From NCBI RefSeq assembly GCF_010183535.1, contig NC_071330.1:124001-188000 (forward strand): 64,000 bases of DNA, given 5' to 3'. The first letter of the stretch is position 1. Every line of letters begins with the position of its first letter. Shown here piece after piece: positions 1 to 10,773 of this stretch. The DNA is from Caenorhabditis remanei. Lineage: Eukaryota > Nematoda > Chromadorea > Rhabditida > Rhabditidae. The translations under genes and the position numbers were made by a program. A model generated the notes under the pieces. It saw only the letters and a program-made list of their open reading frames with translations, searched no databases and had not been told where the DNA came from.

Positions 1-1
1 G

Positions 2-215
2 CACAGGTGAATTTTTTGGAAAGTCGCGAATGGCTTATCTACAATAGATGAACTAAAGAAGAGTGGCGAAAATCAGTTCGCGACTCACCTATTATACATG
101 AACTTTTCGCGAAATGAGTATAATTCACGAATTATTTGTGATTATACCTCACTTACGAATAAATCATTAATTATTCGCATGATAAGTTGTACCCAGCCCC
201 ATAAGTTCACCTGTG
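2..215. mobile_element. Short non-autonomous element with CACAGGTGAA ends
   Basis: CACAGGTGAA at 2-11 is matched by its exact reverse complement TTCACCTGTG at 206-215. Internal GTCGCGAA and TTCGCGAC words also oppose each other, so the unit is partly palindromic. It has no reading frame worth keeping. The same termini bound the 1048-bp element at 62110-63157, which suggests one family. Only one base of left flank is visible, so a target duplication cannot be tested; the base pair right of the element is AG, not TA. Confidence 0.55.
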
Positions 216-350
216 AGGAGTACTCCGACACGTGTCGCCCGAGGATCGTAGGGTCAGGGGTTCGATTCCCAAGGGTGGCAAATCTTTTTTGCTTTTTTCC
301 CTTGTACTTTTTTTTGGGTTTCGAGGGTCAGGGGTTCGACTCCGTGTAGT
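216..350 (+). repeat. Two tRNA box-B-like repeats beside the element
   Basis: The words GGTCAGGGGTTCGATTCCC (251-269) and GGTCAGGGGTTCGACTCCG (325-343) both fit a polymerase III B-box. The first is followed by a tRNA-like 3' end reading GGGTGGCA. The T-stem does not pair fully and no complete cloverleaf was found, so these look like tRNA-derived repeat debris rather than genes. Confidence 0.3.
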
Positions 351-1191
351 GGAGATATTTTACTCAGAGCTATCTTAGGGTTAAAGCTAGAATGCTACAA
401 TTTGGGTGATGTAGACGAAACACATTTTCAGAGTTTTAACGCAAAACGGAGGATCACGTGCACCCAGTCCGAAGAAGAAAAAATGCACTGAAGCCGAGAA
501 AAACCACGGAAAAAGAAAAGCCAGAGTGGCGCAAAGATTCGGAAACAAGACAGTAAGTTAACATGAAATGCTTCCTTTGATACCAGTATTTGTTTAGTTG
601 TTATCCTCCAACGATAAGATGTTGAGTAGGGCGGTTCAAGTTGTCGAAGCACTCATCACCAAAGAAAAATCTCAAATCAAGAGACAATTAAGTGATCAGG
701 TTATGCGACCACCGGGTATTACTAACGAAGCTCATCAAAGACGGCAACTTTGTCGATTTCGTTTTCATTTGCAAGATAAGACAGACAGTGGAGTGAGCAG
801 TAGCAATCTGGTGCACCCGATTGTGCAATTATTCCCCGCAATTTTCAGAGCATTTATCAAAGGTAAAAAATTGTACCTATTAATCTTGACAGAAATTTTT
901 ATTTAGATGCACCGTCTGTTGAACATCAAGGCGATGACATACAGAATTGCAATGATGATGAATACGTTCAGCTTCTGTCAATGAGTTCCAGGGAGACTGG
1001 ATTTGATGAATTAAAAAGACATGTTTTCGCTCATAACACATTTGCACGATATTGCGATAAGGAGTGTGAGGTATTCGACGATACGTTAGTTCATTTTTTG
1101 AGAGGAACCCACGCATATCTAGTATATTTCCAGTACTGCTTCGCGCATCCACAAAGCTCTCTGTGACTACGTTAGTCAAAGTAATGGGAAA

Positions 1192-1902
1192 TTGAGCCGG
1201 GAGGTGATGGATAAGATTGTGAAATTTTCCGATTGTTTCCAAGGGTTGCGCTCTATTCGGACTCGGTTGTCGTCCATTGATAGGCTTTCCCGGGTTCTCG
1301 GCGTTCTCGGGAGACATACTAGTGGGTTATGCACCGAAGCCTTGATAAATGGTCTGGAGATTCCACAAACTGTGAAAGACTCAATTTGGGAAGAATTCGG
1401 TATTTGCACTCAGTTCGAACATCACAAACAACCTCAAGTTCTGCATGATTATGATAAGATGATGGTTGGGAAAGAGGATATAGCGTTTGCGCTGATTAAT
1501 TGTTGTCCCGGTTGTACTCAAGACAACCTTTGTCTCTCTTGTCGTCACCGGAGATTGAACGTGTGCCGTGTTTGTGTTCGCAATATAAATGAAAACAGAC
1601 TTCCGCCGTTGGCTGAAAAAAACGGCTTCAAAATTCATCCTGTCCCTCCAGAGCTGAAAAAGCTGAACTGCATAATTCAACGAGCGAGAGTGTTACAATC
1701 AGTTGTTTGTCTGAGAGATGTCGGAAACCGACCCATTGGAATGAAAGCATGTAGTGGCGCGATGGTTGTGGTCCCAACAAATATTGAGGGAACAATCAAC
1801 ACCGTTTTATCTTCGCTCCCGTTACCTGCTCATATGAAAATTCCGGTATCGACAAATTGGGAGAAGAAATATCTCGTTTGTATGGATAGGGTCTTACTTT
1901 AG
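1192..1902 (+). pseudogene. Helitron protein, DUF6570-type zinc-rich segment
   Basis: This open segment of 236 codons carries a Cys/His cluster (CCPGCTQDNLCLSC followed by CRVC) and then the block typical of Helitron proteins in which PPELKKLNCIIQRARVLQ precedes a GMKACSGAMVVVPT stretch. In intact Helitrons this region precedes the Rep domain in the same protein. Here the frame stops at 1900-1902. The sense continues in another frame as a sequence containing LKWLKRNNPEYANI before the next open frame, so at least one frameshift or stop separates the two parts. It is a fragment of a longer broken gene. Confidence 0.7.
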
Positions 1903-1995
1903 ACGCTTTGAAATGGCTGAAACGCAATAATCCCGAATATGCCAATATTTCGCTGAACCCAGACTTCAATTTTCAATTCGGACGGGACATTATCT

Positions 1996-3465
1996 TTGAA
2001 AATCCTTTATGTAAAATCCAATGCAGACAATTTAATCCGTCGATTGTCAGCTCAAGGAGGTAATCTGTTTGAAGAAGACCCGATAGTGCAGCCGACTCAA
2101 CCGGTTAACCAACCTGTGTCGGGATCGTTGACTCCCCTCAAACAGTTTCAATTAAGAAAATTGCCTTATGCACCATTCACTAAAGATGATCCGAAAGCAG
2201 ACATTTGGGCGTTTGCTCAATTGTTTCCAAGAGGAACGGGAGGAATGTTTTCAGCCAGAGAGCATAAATTGAATCCGTCCCAATATATTAGATCCGTCAT
2301 ACTCAACAAAGTTCGAACATTAGGTACAAATATGCAACTTCTGGCCTATCATTATGCTCTGAAAATGCAAAAAGTTATAGCTTCGTGTCAGGGCATCCAA
2401 TCTCGACAGAAGAAGAATAGCGAGAAGTTTGATATTACCGACCCTGACGTTATCAAGGGGCTTACTGCTGTTTTCCAAAAAGTTGCTGGATTCAAAGGGT
2501 ACTGGAACGTGGTAAAGAATAGATTGAAATTCTACTGTGCAATTCACGGACCACCAACGTGGTTCGTCACACTCAATCCTAATGAGAGAGAGTGGACTGA
2601 CCTGCATCAGCACTATACTGAACTGCTAGGTACACCCGCCACTAAGGATAATATCCGAGAGCTCATCGAGAAGGATCCAGCGGTTTTCAGCAGATATTGG
2701 CAGAAAAGAGTCAAAAGCGTCTTGAAGAACGTCATTTTGGCTGAGAATGGGCCGTTGGGAACAGTCGAACACTACTACATTCGAACTGAGTACCAACACA
2801 GAGGTACTCAGCACGTGCATTGTTTGTTTTGGTGCAAGGAGAGACCTCAAGATCTCAGCAACCCTGAGGAAATCCGGAAGTACCTCGACCGTCATCTCAC
2901 TTGCAGACTGCCGGAGGACTCTGAATCAGAATTGAGGCACCTAGTACAAACGTGTCAAATGCACTTCCCCCAGCACTCAGCGACGTGTAAACGGCTGAAA
3001 AAGTATCGGGGAAAGTTGTACACGACTTGCCGGTTTCACTTTCCACGAACAGTTCGATCTAAGACCGCAGTCCACATCAATGAAGACATTGGGGATGGAA
3101 AGGCTGGAAAAATGTACGAATTAGCAAGAGGTCCTAATGAGACAATGGTGAATGACTACAATCCGGCGTTACTGTTAGCATGGCGTGGTAACGTGGATGT
3201 GCAGTTTGTTGGAGCAAATAAAGACGTTATTAATTACATCACGGCATATGCCACAAAAGGCGAAATTGCCAAGAAAGCAGAAGCCATCGATAAGGAGGGA
3301 AGACAAATGACTAGAAGTGCTGCTATTCATGCAAGTGGAATAGATGAGTTAAATTCGCGGGAAGTCGGAGCACTGGAAATGATCGACAACCTATTGGGTC
3401 ACCCCGCATTTATGTTTGATCAAGCAGACGTTTGGATTCCGACGGTAGGGTGCAGTCTTGAGTAA
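1996..3465 (+). CDS. Helitron Rep domain (HUH endonuclease core), open but isolated
   Basis: A 489-codon open frame holds the Helitron-like N domain. It contains the HUH metal-binding motif as HRGTQHVHCLFW (roughly residues 263-274) and the two-tyrosine catalytic motif as YITAYATKGE (about residues 415-424), preceded by a WRGNVDVQ block. In active Helitrons this domain nicks and rejoins single DNA strands during rolling-circle transposition. The WFVTLNPNE block ahead of it is also characteristic. The frame ends at 3465 and continues only as fragments. The ATG at 1996 is simply the first in the frame; the native protein began upstream. The catalytic residues look intact, but the helicase it needs is broken. 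Confidence 0.78.
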   Translation: MKILYVKSNADNLIRRLSAQGGNLFEEDPIVQPTQPVNQPVSGSLTPLKQFQLRKLPYAPFTKDDPKADIWAFAQLFPRGTGGMFSAREHKLNPSQYIRSVILNKVRTLGTNMQLLAYHYALKMQKVIASCQGIQSRQKKNSEKFDITDPDVIKGLTAVFQKVAGFKGYWNVVKNRLKFYCAIHGPPTWFVTLNPNEREWTDLHQHYTELLGTPATKDNIRELIEKDPAVFSRYWQKRVKSVLKNVILAENGPLGTVEHYYIRTEYQHRGTQHVHCLFWCKERPQDLSNPEEIRKYLDRHLTCRLPEDSESELRHLVQTCQMHFPQHSATCKRLKKYRGKLYTTCRFHFPRTVRSKTAVHINEDIGDGKAGKMYELARGPNETMVNDYNPALLLAWRGNVDVQFVGANKDVINYITAYATKGEIAKKAEAIDKEGRQMTRSAAIHASGIDELNSREVGALEMIDNLLGHPAFMFDQADVWIPTVGCSLE

Positions 3466-3479
3466 ACCTATGTAAAAGG

Positions 3480-4300
3480 GATGATTTAGGATTCTTGGGA
3501 AAATCGGCCACGAATGGTAGATCCGAAGTCCAAGGACCCAAACCATCCTTTTCTGCCGAATTTCCTTGACTTCTATTACCCGAATCGATCAGCAGAGTTG
3601 GAAAACTTCAGTCTGTACAATATAGCAGTCAATTATAAAGTTGGGAGAGGTAGGTTGGAAAAATAGAAAAATCAAATGAATTTCTATATATTCAGAAAGA
3701 CCTGGTGAGCCAAACATGAAACCAAGTGCCTGGAATCCGGTCACTACTCCATTTGGTGAAACCTAGGGTACGGTAACTTATAGAAAGGGGAAAATGGGAA
3801 AATATTATTTATTTTATAGCTGGCCCGGTTCTTCATCCCTCGATATGATGAATCAGATGCTTGTCAGTGTGAAGATTTCTACAGGAGGATGTGCCTCCTT
3901 TTCATTCTCTGGAGGAAAGAATCAGAGATACTGCTTGCCCATGGAAAACCAACGTATTTTGAGACCTTTTTGAGTTTCATGGATGACCTTAAGAAATCGT
4001 CGAGTGACTCATACAACGACATTATCGATTATCGAATTTCAGTTGGCGTCCAGCGTAATATCATGCACAGGAAGTTCGGATGTTATAGAAACTGCCGCAC
4101 GATATCACCTGAAACTAAGCAAAACGGATCGATATATTATGACTGTGCTTCCACGAGTCACTGAAGTGGATAAGTTCACCGATCGTGTGATTGCTCTGAT
4201 GGGAACAGAAGTCATATCACTGTCTGCAACTGAAAACGTCTCGGGATCTTCCGTTTCCTCAAGGCTCGTCCCTGGCAACAAAAACGTGAGTTTGTGACTT
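3480..4300 (+). pseudogene. Helitron linker and partial helicase remnants
   Basis: Reading across frames gives a Helitron-like linker with NFLDFYYPNRSAELENFSLY near 3557-3617 and a possible intron (about 3647-3695). A piece near 3841-3990 includes RRMCLLFILW and a run of acidic residues. Around 4030-4100 comes sequence resembling that at 4880-4965 (both contain VISCTG followed by an A-A-R-Y-H block), which indicates an internal duplication. The ATP-binding P-loop expected here was not seen, which suggests a deletion in the first half of the helicase. Confidence 0.5.
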
Positions 4301-4397
4301 CAAATCTCATAGATTTATAAGTTTACAGTTTTTCAGAATACTCAACTCTTCACTCAAACCTCCCACTCACCAGCTCCAGTTCTGACCGCCTTGACAT

Positions 4398-5438
4398 GGA
4401 TTCTACGGCCGGAGGATTTTGTTCAGAGTTAAAGTTCACGTTGAATTGTCGTGTCCTTCTAAGACGAGCAATTGACCAAGTGAAAGGACTTGTTAATGGA
4501 CTCACCGGAGTTCTTGAAGAAATCGATGTGGTGACCGGACAAGTTCAAAAACTTGGAGTCAGGTAAGTATCAAATTACCCCTTATGATGGTGATAGGCAA
4601 CTTTCAGATTTGATCGATTACCTGATGAAGTTATTTGGATTAGCCGAGTAACTGTCATGTATACTGACAATCGACGAAGAATGAGAAGCCGCACCCAGTT
4701 TCCTTTGGAACCAGCTGCCGCGGTTACTATCTATAATGCTCAAGGTCTGACACTGGATAATGTAATAATGAAAACAAGGTACCCTTTGAAATTGCATTAT
4801 TTACACATTATTTGAAAACTCCTTATATTCTATTCAACATTTATTTTTTTCAGGTAGAATGCGCGTTGGAGAACTCCTGCCAGAAGACGTTTCTCAGTTG
4901 GCATCAAGAGTCATATCATGTACAGGAAATTCAGAGGTCATTGAAGATGCAGCGAGATATCATCTGGAACAAAGCAAAAAGGATCCATACATGCCGGACA
5001 AGTTCAAAAACTCGGAGGTAGGTAGGTATCAACTTACCCCTTATGATGGTTATAGGCAATTTTCAGATTTGACCGATTACCCGATGAAATTATTTGGGTC
5101 ACCCGAGTGACTGTAATGTACACGGACAATCGACGGAGAATGAAAAGTCGAACACAATTCCCTTTGGAACCAGCTGCAGCAGTCACCATCCATAAAGCGC
5201 AAGGTCTCACTTTGGACAATGTCATTATGAAAACAAGGTACCCTCTCGAAATTACATTATTTACACATAATTGGTTTTTTGCAGCTCCATCTTTGCGAAT
5301 TCTCAAATGTATGTCGGCGCGTCTCGAGTGAAAACCATGACGGGACTGCACCTAATCGATTTTGATGCAACGAAAATTTTGGTCGATCAAGCCGCACTTG
5401 CAAAATATGAGATGCTTCGTGCATCTACGTTTCCGTGA
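4398..5438 (+). pseudogene. Pif1-type helicase C-terminal fragments, duplicated
   Basis: The first copy starts with a LNCRVLLRRAIDQVKGLVNG block (about 4440-4500), followed after a short intron-like gap by FPLEPAAAVTI and GLTLDNVIM (about 4700-4770). A near-identical second copy runs at about 5070-5240 and reads FPLEPAAAVTIHKAQGLTLD. It is completed at 5284-5438 by SQMYVGASRVKTMTGLHLID and a stop at 5436-5438. These are the conserved C-terminal motifs of Pif1-like helicases that follow the Rep domain in Helitrons. The IHKAQG motif is intact only in the downstream copy (IYNAQG upstream). The duplicated block also includes the intervening DNA, so it is a genomic duplication of about 450 bp. Confidence 0.65.
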
Positions 5439-5673
5439 TCGATCAATTTTACTCCCTACTTGAACTTAAATCCCTATTTTCTTGTATTAATGCTTTTTGT
5501 TTATGGATTCAATATTTATGGAATAATTCAATAAAATATTTTGTTAAAGAATCTACGTTTTAATAAAACCTTTGATGCACTGCGCGCAATTAGAACTGAA
5601 CGGGAATTTTCAAATAGTGGTTTAAACGGGGCGTATCAAATGAAGAGATTTGGGATCATAAAACTTAGAACCG

Positions 5674-6087
5674 TACCGTAATGGTAAGAGACACCACCCT
5701 TTGATTCCAAATCGGCGTCTCTAACACAACCAGATACCATAAAAACGGAATCTTCACAACTGCACTTGGTCAAAATTTTCAAAACTTTGCCTATTCCGAA
5801 AGATAACTTCTTTTTCATAGGAAATTGGGTGCCGATTTTTTGTACATGTACATAACTTTTTATTGGCTACGAATGGTATCGGTTGCTATACTGGATACGA
5901 ACGAAATTCAGGTCTTCACTAATGCAGTCTAGAAAATTATTTAAGCTTTTGCCTATCCCCGAATTTTCGATTTTCGCCTATTCCCGAAGCGGCCGTAACA
6001 GTTAACGAAGCAAAAAATATTAAAGCTTACCATGGCCTTATCCAGTCGATTTGGAATCAAAGGGTGGTGTCTCTTACCATTCCGTTA
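5674..6087. repeat. Inverted repeat pair, 41-bp arms
   Basis: The arm 5674-5714, which contains GGTAAGAGACACCACCCTTT, is repeated in reverse complement at 6047-6087 (AAAGGGTGGTGTCTCTTACC) with about two mismatches. The 330-bp interior is low in coding signal. This resembles the ends of a fold-back or miniature transposon lying just downstream of the Helitron debris. No target duplication could be fixed. Confidence 0.6.
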
Positions 6088-6419
6088 AATTTATATAAAA
6101 TACCTAAGCCACGCCTTCAGAAACTTAGTCTCCGCCCATTTTTCTCAAAGCCAACTTTTCGAGGAAATAATTCATGTAAATGCTGGCGTGTCGTTTGGCG
6201 CGTGAAGATTTCATAGAATACATCATTTCTAGCTCACTCTCCGCCATTTCTCCTACGATTAGGAAGCCACTCTTCTCTCCAAAGAGAATCTCGTTCCGAT
6301 GGCCACTTCGAAAAAGTATTCGGCGTTGAATTCGCTGAAAATCAGTGAAAAATATCGATATGAGACACCGAATAGTGATGATGGCGTGCTGTTGACGCGT
6401 TAACTTCTATATTTTTCAG

Positions 6420-6708
6420 GCAAGAACTGGAAACATCATCCGAAGATGACGAGCCGATTAGAATTCAGTTACCGGGACTTCCAGGACAACCGAAGAGTGG
6501 AAATCAAAGTAGAGGAGTGTCATCTGGAGGACACCGTGGTGGACGTGGTCGAGGAGGCGGTATATGTGGTGAAACGACGACTTCTGGAGCTTCGACAATG
6601 ATGTCTTCAGAAGGATACACCGGTAGACGTGACCGACAGATGAAGGAACGTCACAAGTCGGATCACAAGCAACGTGGAGCGGATAGGAAGAAAAGAGGCG
6701 CCTATTGA
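6420..6708 (+). CDS. C-terminal exon of an RG-rich protein, ASCC2-tail-like (partial)
   Basis: After a good acceptor (TATATTTTTCAG, ending 6419) an open frame of 95 codons runs to a TGA at 6706-6708. It begins with an acidic patch (SSEDDEPIRIQLPG), then an RGG-type run (HRGGRGRGGG), then a basic tail with RRDRQMKERHKSDHKQRG and a final ADRKKRGAY. The basic tail resembles, from memory, the C-terminus of activating signal cointegrator 1 complex subunit 2. The CUE domain and other expected upstream parts are not in the window. The upstream ATG at 6299 gives a short open stretch, but joining it in frame needs an intron of only 29 nt, and the other donors give a different frame. It may be a stranded 3' exon or a pseudogene. 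Confidence 0.35.
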
Positions 6709-9196
6709 AAGGATTCGTGCAATTAATTGTGAAGTTGCACATTTTCACCTGAAAACTGTATCTGAGTCTTCTCATCCCAAAAGCCGAGTAAGTATCGATA
6801 AGTAGCCCATGAGTTTTCCTTAAAAAACAATCTTCTCGAATCATCAATTAGTACTTATATCGATCCGCACAAAGCACCTCTTTGCCCCTATTTTCCCACT
6901 CTCTCCTCCTATCTAATTCAAATAACGGGCCATCTGACCCCATAACGGTTGGCAAGCGAGCAGCAGTCAGGGAAAGGCCGTGACGAAACGAGAGAGTACA
7001 GAGAAGCGTAGAACGGTTCAGGTAGATGATGTAAGAATGCGCATCTGCTCTCGCAGTCTCATTGGGCAACGTTGCTTGGGAGAGTCGTTGTGTATTCGTC
7101 TCCGAAGGTTGTCATTCTTTTTCACATTTTTTGAGGACTGCGCTTTGAATCAGAACAAAACCTTTTACTGTTCTTGATTTTCCTGTATAATGACAAAACC
7201 AGATTAAAAATTACCGTTAGTTTTGAGAACGTAATTTTCCATGTTCGTTGAGTTTTCGAAACCAATTTACTCTCAGATACCTTGAATGTATCTTTGAATC
7301 AATTGGTCCTCGGAAAATAAAAAGCTTAAATGACTGTAAATCTTTAGTTTTTAATGTTATTGGGTCCTGTTTGTTCAATTGATAGACACGTTTGTGATGC
7401 AAATTTCTTATATTGAACATTTCTTGCTACCGGCCTGTAGAAGGCCAATTTCTGGATTTCTTCTTTTCTCTCCCTTCCATACGAATTACCTTTTTCTATC
7501 GCTTAGGTCTCACCAGCCCATTCGTAGAACGGTCTGCACGGCCTCCTGCATAGGCTCTCTCGAAGTACTGTGCGCAGTGCATTGAGAGGGCCTCCACTGG
7601 AGGCCCTGGGTCTGTATTGACTCGCCCTTCACCGTTAAGAATAAAGGAGGCTATGTGTAGGCTAATTAGCCAACAGCTATGGAATCTTGTATCTAAGGTG
7701 TTCTCAATTTTTTGTACTATTCGTCGAATTATCGAAATGTGACAGACTTACGAAATACCCAAGTCCACGTTTACATTTTCCTCCACTAAAGTAGTATTTC
7801 TTCCATTTCAATGACAGTACTGCTCTATTTACCACCAATTGCTATAAACATTTCCAGATTTTCAAATTATAGCGGGATTTTCTATAACAACATGTGGCGT
7901 ATTCAGCTGAAAATGCCAATCTTTGAGAATGTGTTACGATATTACTGAGTGTCATACTAAGTAAATTTTTAATGGATCGTACAGAACAAAGGAAGAGCTT
8001 CATTTTTGTAGTTGACAATTCTTCTGTACGGACACTCCCTAAAGAGTTATGGTTATTTTAAGACGACATCTCAAAATTCGCACTGAAATTGGTCGACTTG
8101 ATAGAGATATTACTTTGACGATACGTAACTTGCTAGGGAGTGTCCGTACAAAAAAGTTGTCAACTACAAAAATGAAGTTCTACTTTTGATCTGTACGATC
8201 CATTAAAAATTGACTTCGTGATACAATCAGTGATGTTATTCCTCATTGAGATCATTTACTTTCTGTATTTTCCTTCAGTTAAAGAAGGACGTTGAAAAAT
8301 AGACGCCCATACTTTTGATCTAAAACAAACAATGTGCTCTCTTTTCATATAGTTCGATTCCCCCCTCCACTTCCATCAAAATAATAAACTGACCGGCCGC
8401 GGCGGTCGTAGTTGAAGTGTGAGATGGTGATGATAAAAAAGTATAGTTTGTGTTTATTTTTTCAAATTTTTCTTTCGCAACAGTTTGTTTTCAATTGTTT
8501 CAAAACCTTTGATCTAGATAATCAACTGAGATAATTTGAATGTGGACCCATAATGAAGAGCGCAAAAATCCAATCGCACAATCTTTCTAAAAAACCATTG
8601 TATTTTCCCGTTCTCATGAATATTCCGAATCGCTTCCTGTCGCTCACACTGTTGGCTTTTCCTTCCCTCATTTTTTGTCGCGATTTTATCGATAGTTTTA
8701 TGTGTTCCAACAACCGACAACGTAGATTTTTAGTTTCGATTTTTTGCTTTCCTGGAAATTCCAATGGAAATGTTCAATTTTTATCCCTGTTTTAATACAG
8801 TTCTTATGGAAACTGAGTAATAGATGCAGTATATCGTATCTTGAAATCGAGTTCTATTATTAGCACGACAGGCTTCTCACTACCGCGCTCTACCAAAACC
8901 GTAGAAAATTATGTGCGAAGTTGAGAGACTCAGAAAAAAATATATATTCATCAAGGGTGTTTCGGTGGAGCACAATTGTAAGAACTGGGCCGAACTGATA
9001 TGACTAACAAACATAATAACATGTTCAAGACTTTTTTCTCAAACTGGAAAAAACAAATCTTATAATTTTCTAAATTGGTTTCAATTGCCCAACCAACAAT
9101 AGAATTTTATCTTTTACCATTACTTGGCGCTCAAAAGTATTTCTTTTACTTTCTGAAAATTAAAATTTTTTCCAGCTTACTCAACTCCAACCAAAA
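6709..9196. other. Intergenic region, one palindromic repeat
   Basis: No gene is supported here. It holds the repeat at 7949-8233, a GC-rich stretch around 7500-7620 with a small GGGCCTCC/GGAGGCCC hairpin (7587-7606), and AT-rich DNA leading to the REEP-like gene. Short open frames on both strands lack splice or codon support. Confidence 0.5.
7949..8233. repeat. Palindromic repeat of the GTAGTTGACAA family, copy 1
   Basis: The left half reads TTTTTAATGGATCGTACAG, then TTTTTGTAGTTGACAA, then TACGGACACTCCCTA. The right half carries the same three words in reverse complement, so the whole unit can fold on itself. Other copies or pieces are at 33345-33440, 40078-40276, 44826-45095 and 59568-59850. 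There is no coding potential; it is probably a non-autonomous inverted-repeat element. Confidence 0.7.
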
Positions 9197-10493
9197 ATGT
9201 CTGCGATTGTTGCCACAATCGAGTCGAAAATCAACGACTATTTGCAGACGAAGAACAAGGAGGACTGGAAGGAGAAAACCTTCACCCAAGCCGAGAAGTT
9301 CTCCGGTGTTCCGAGAGAAAGAGTAAGTTTCTCATTGAAAATGTATGTCTAAAGCAATTTTTCTAATTTGCAGATTGTCTCCATGTCTATCCTGATGCTC
9401 GCGATCTACGTACTCCTCGGAAACTTTCTTCCATTGTTCTCTCACGTCATCTGCATCTTCTGGCCAGTTAAGGAAAGCTTCAAGGTGAGTCAGTTTTCTT
9501 CGATATCTAGAAAAAAGCTAATTAACTTGATGACCTTGGTTTGATCCCCCACCATTCTATTTAGTTTTCCATGCCTTCTACCTTAACTTCAATTCATTTG
9601 ATACATCATTCGTAAAAAATAAAATCAAAACAACACGTTTTGATTCGAAATTATCGGGTTCTAATCCAGTATCCAGATCAGTAATGACGCACGAGAACTG
9701 CAAATCTAGATCAAATAGAGGAATGATCTGAATCAAGTCACTAGATTGAACTGGGAGAAAACACGTGTTTGAGATTGACTTAAATTTTATAATCTGATAA
9801 GTTTCCAACAAGTCATGACGCACGTGAAATAGGGATAATAAATGTCGAACTGCGCATCGATATATAATCTCCTGTTCATGGCTGGGTTAATTAATTGACC
9901 AAATTATTTGAAATTAAAAAAAAAGTATCAACAAGTGTATGAGTTCAAAGTAAAAAAAAGATATACCGTGTTTAATAGCTCTTGCTTGAGAAACCTCTAT
10001 TAGAGGTTTTACGGTAATTTATGAGAGTCGAGAGTTTCAGCATTATCAAAAATAAAGAAATTTAAATTTTTGAAAAAAATTCAAGTAATGTTTGTGTAAC
10101 TGAATTATTTGAAAAAATTAGTCACACGAGGTGCCACGCCAACTTAACGATTGAAAGTTATCTTACTAAGGAAGAGACAAATTGAATAGAGACTATTAAA
10201 ATAAAGTTTTGATTTTCACCTAAACCTTTTTCTCCTGTCAGATCCTTCGTCAACAACAAAAGCCATCCGACAACATTCTTCTCTACTGGATTCTCTACGC
10301 CATCGTCTCCCTTTTCGACTTCTCAGCCCTTCCAGGAGTCCCCTTCTACTACTTTGCCAAGACCGGCTTGTTCCTCTCCATCACTACCAACGGAATCGAC
10401 AAGCTTAAAGAGTGGTCAGAGCCAGCTCTGAAGTTCACCGAATCATGGGTTCTTGTCACTCCACAACCAGAAGTTATCGAGGAACATCATTAA
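9197..10493 (+). CDS. REEP5/YOP1-like ER-shaping membrane protein
   Basis: Three exons (9197-9322, 9374-9484, 10242-10493) give 162 aa with phases closed. The product resembles the TB2/DP1/HVA22 family (Yop1, REEP5), whose hydrophobic hairpins curve ER tubule membranes. Visible family features are an N-terminal amphipathic stretch ending FSGVPRERIVSMSI (residues about 35-48), a first hydrophobic hairpin (about 44-75) and a second (about 88-125) containing LLYWILYAIVSLFD and the VPFYYFAK block. It is shorter and more divergent than typical YOP1, whose hairpin segment usually starts with a YP-A-Y motif; here that site reads IFWPVKES. It may therefore be a paralogue. The ATG at 9197 is the first in frame. 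AATAAA at 10693-10698 fits the 3' end. Intron 2 holds one copy of a repeat whose inverted partner lies past the gene. Confidence 0.85.
9685..9826. repeat. Repeat copy in REEP-like intron 2 (inverted partner at 10774)
   Basis: Bounded at both ends by TGACGCAC and containing AAAACACGTGTTTGAGATT. Its reverse complement resembles 10774-10918 along its length: GTGCGTCA ends, an AACACGTGTTTTCT core, and a TTGATTC...TTGATCT block. The identity is imperfect, so both are old. Confidence 0.55.
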
Positions 10494-10773
10494 TAACTTT
10501 TTATCGTGTCCTTGCAGTATTTGGTTTTCATGACGGGATTTTTACAACATTTTTCTTGAAATTTTTAATCTAAACTTCATTCAAAAATTATTTCCTGCCA
10601 AATTTACACAGGAATTGTATCGTATTATAAGGTGTTTGTGTAAAGTGTTATTGGTTCCCTTTTTTGTCAAAATTTTCTTTTTTTAATGGTTAAATAAACA
10701 CTCAGACTTGTCTAAAACGCTTTGGATATTTTAAAGAACCTCATTCTTTTTCATCCGGCTTTCCCCGTGTTTT

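Larger units (their letters stand above)
598..5438 (+). mobile_element. Degenerate Helitron (rolling-circle transposon)
   Basis: Collinear pieces of one Helitron protein lie on the plus strand: a DUF6570-type zinc-rich region (1192-1902), a Helitron-like N/Rep domain (1996-3465), a linker (about 3480-3770), and C-terminal Pif1-type helicase pieces (about 4430-5438). They are separated by stops, frameshifts and possible introns. The region 598-1163 encodes likely upstream portions of the same protein. I saw no Walker A motif, and the helicase C-terminal motif appears twice. Outer limits are those of recognisable coding sequence; the true Helitron termini (5' TC, 3' hairpin with CTRR) were not identified. 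The copy cannot be autonomous as it stands. Confidence 0.8.

Noticed and set aside
880..1680. Minus-strand frames of 77-145 codons
   Set aside because: They are shadows of the Helitron protein frames on the plus strand.
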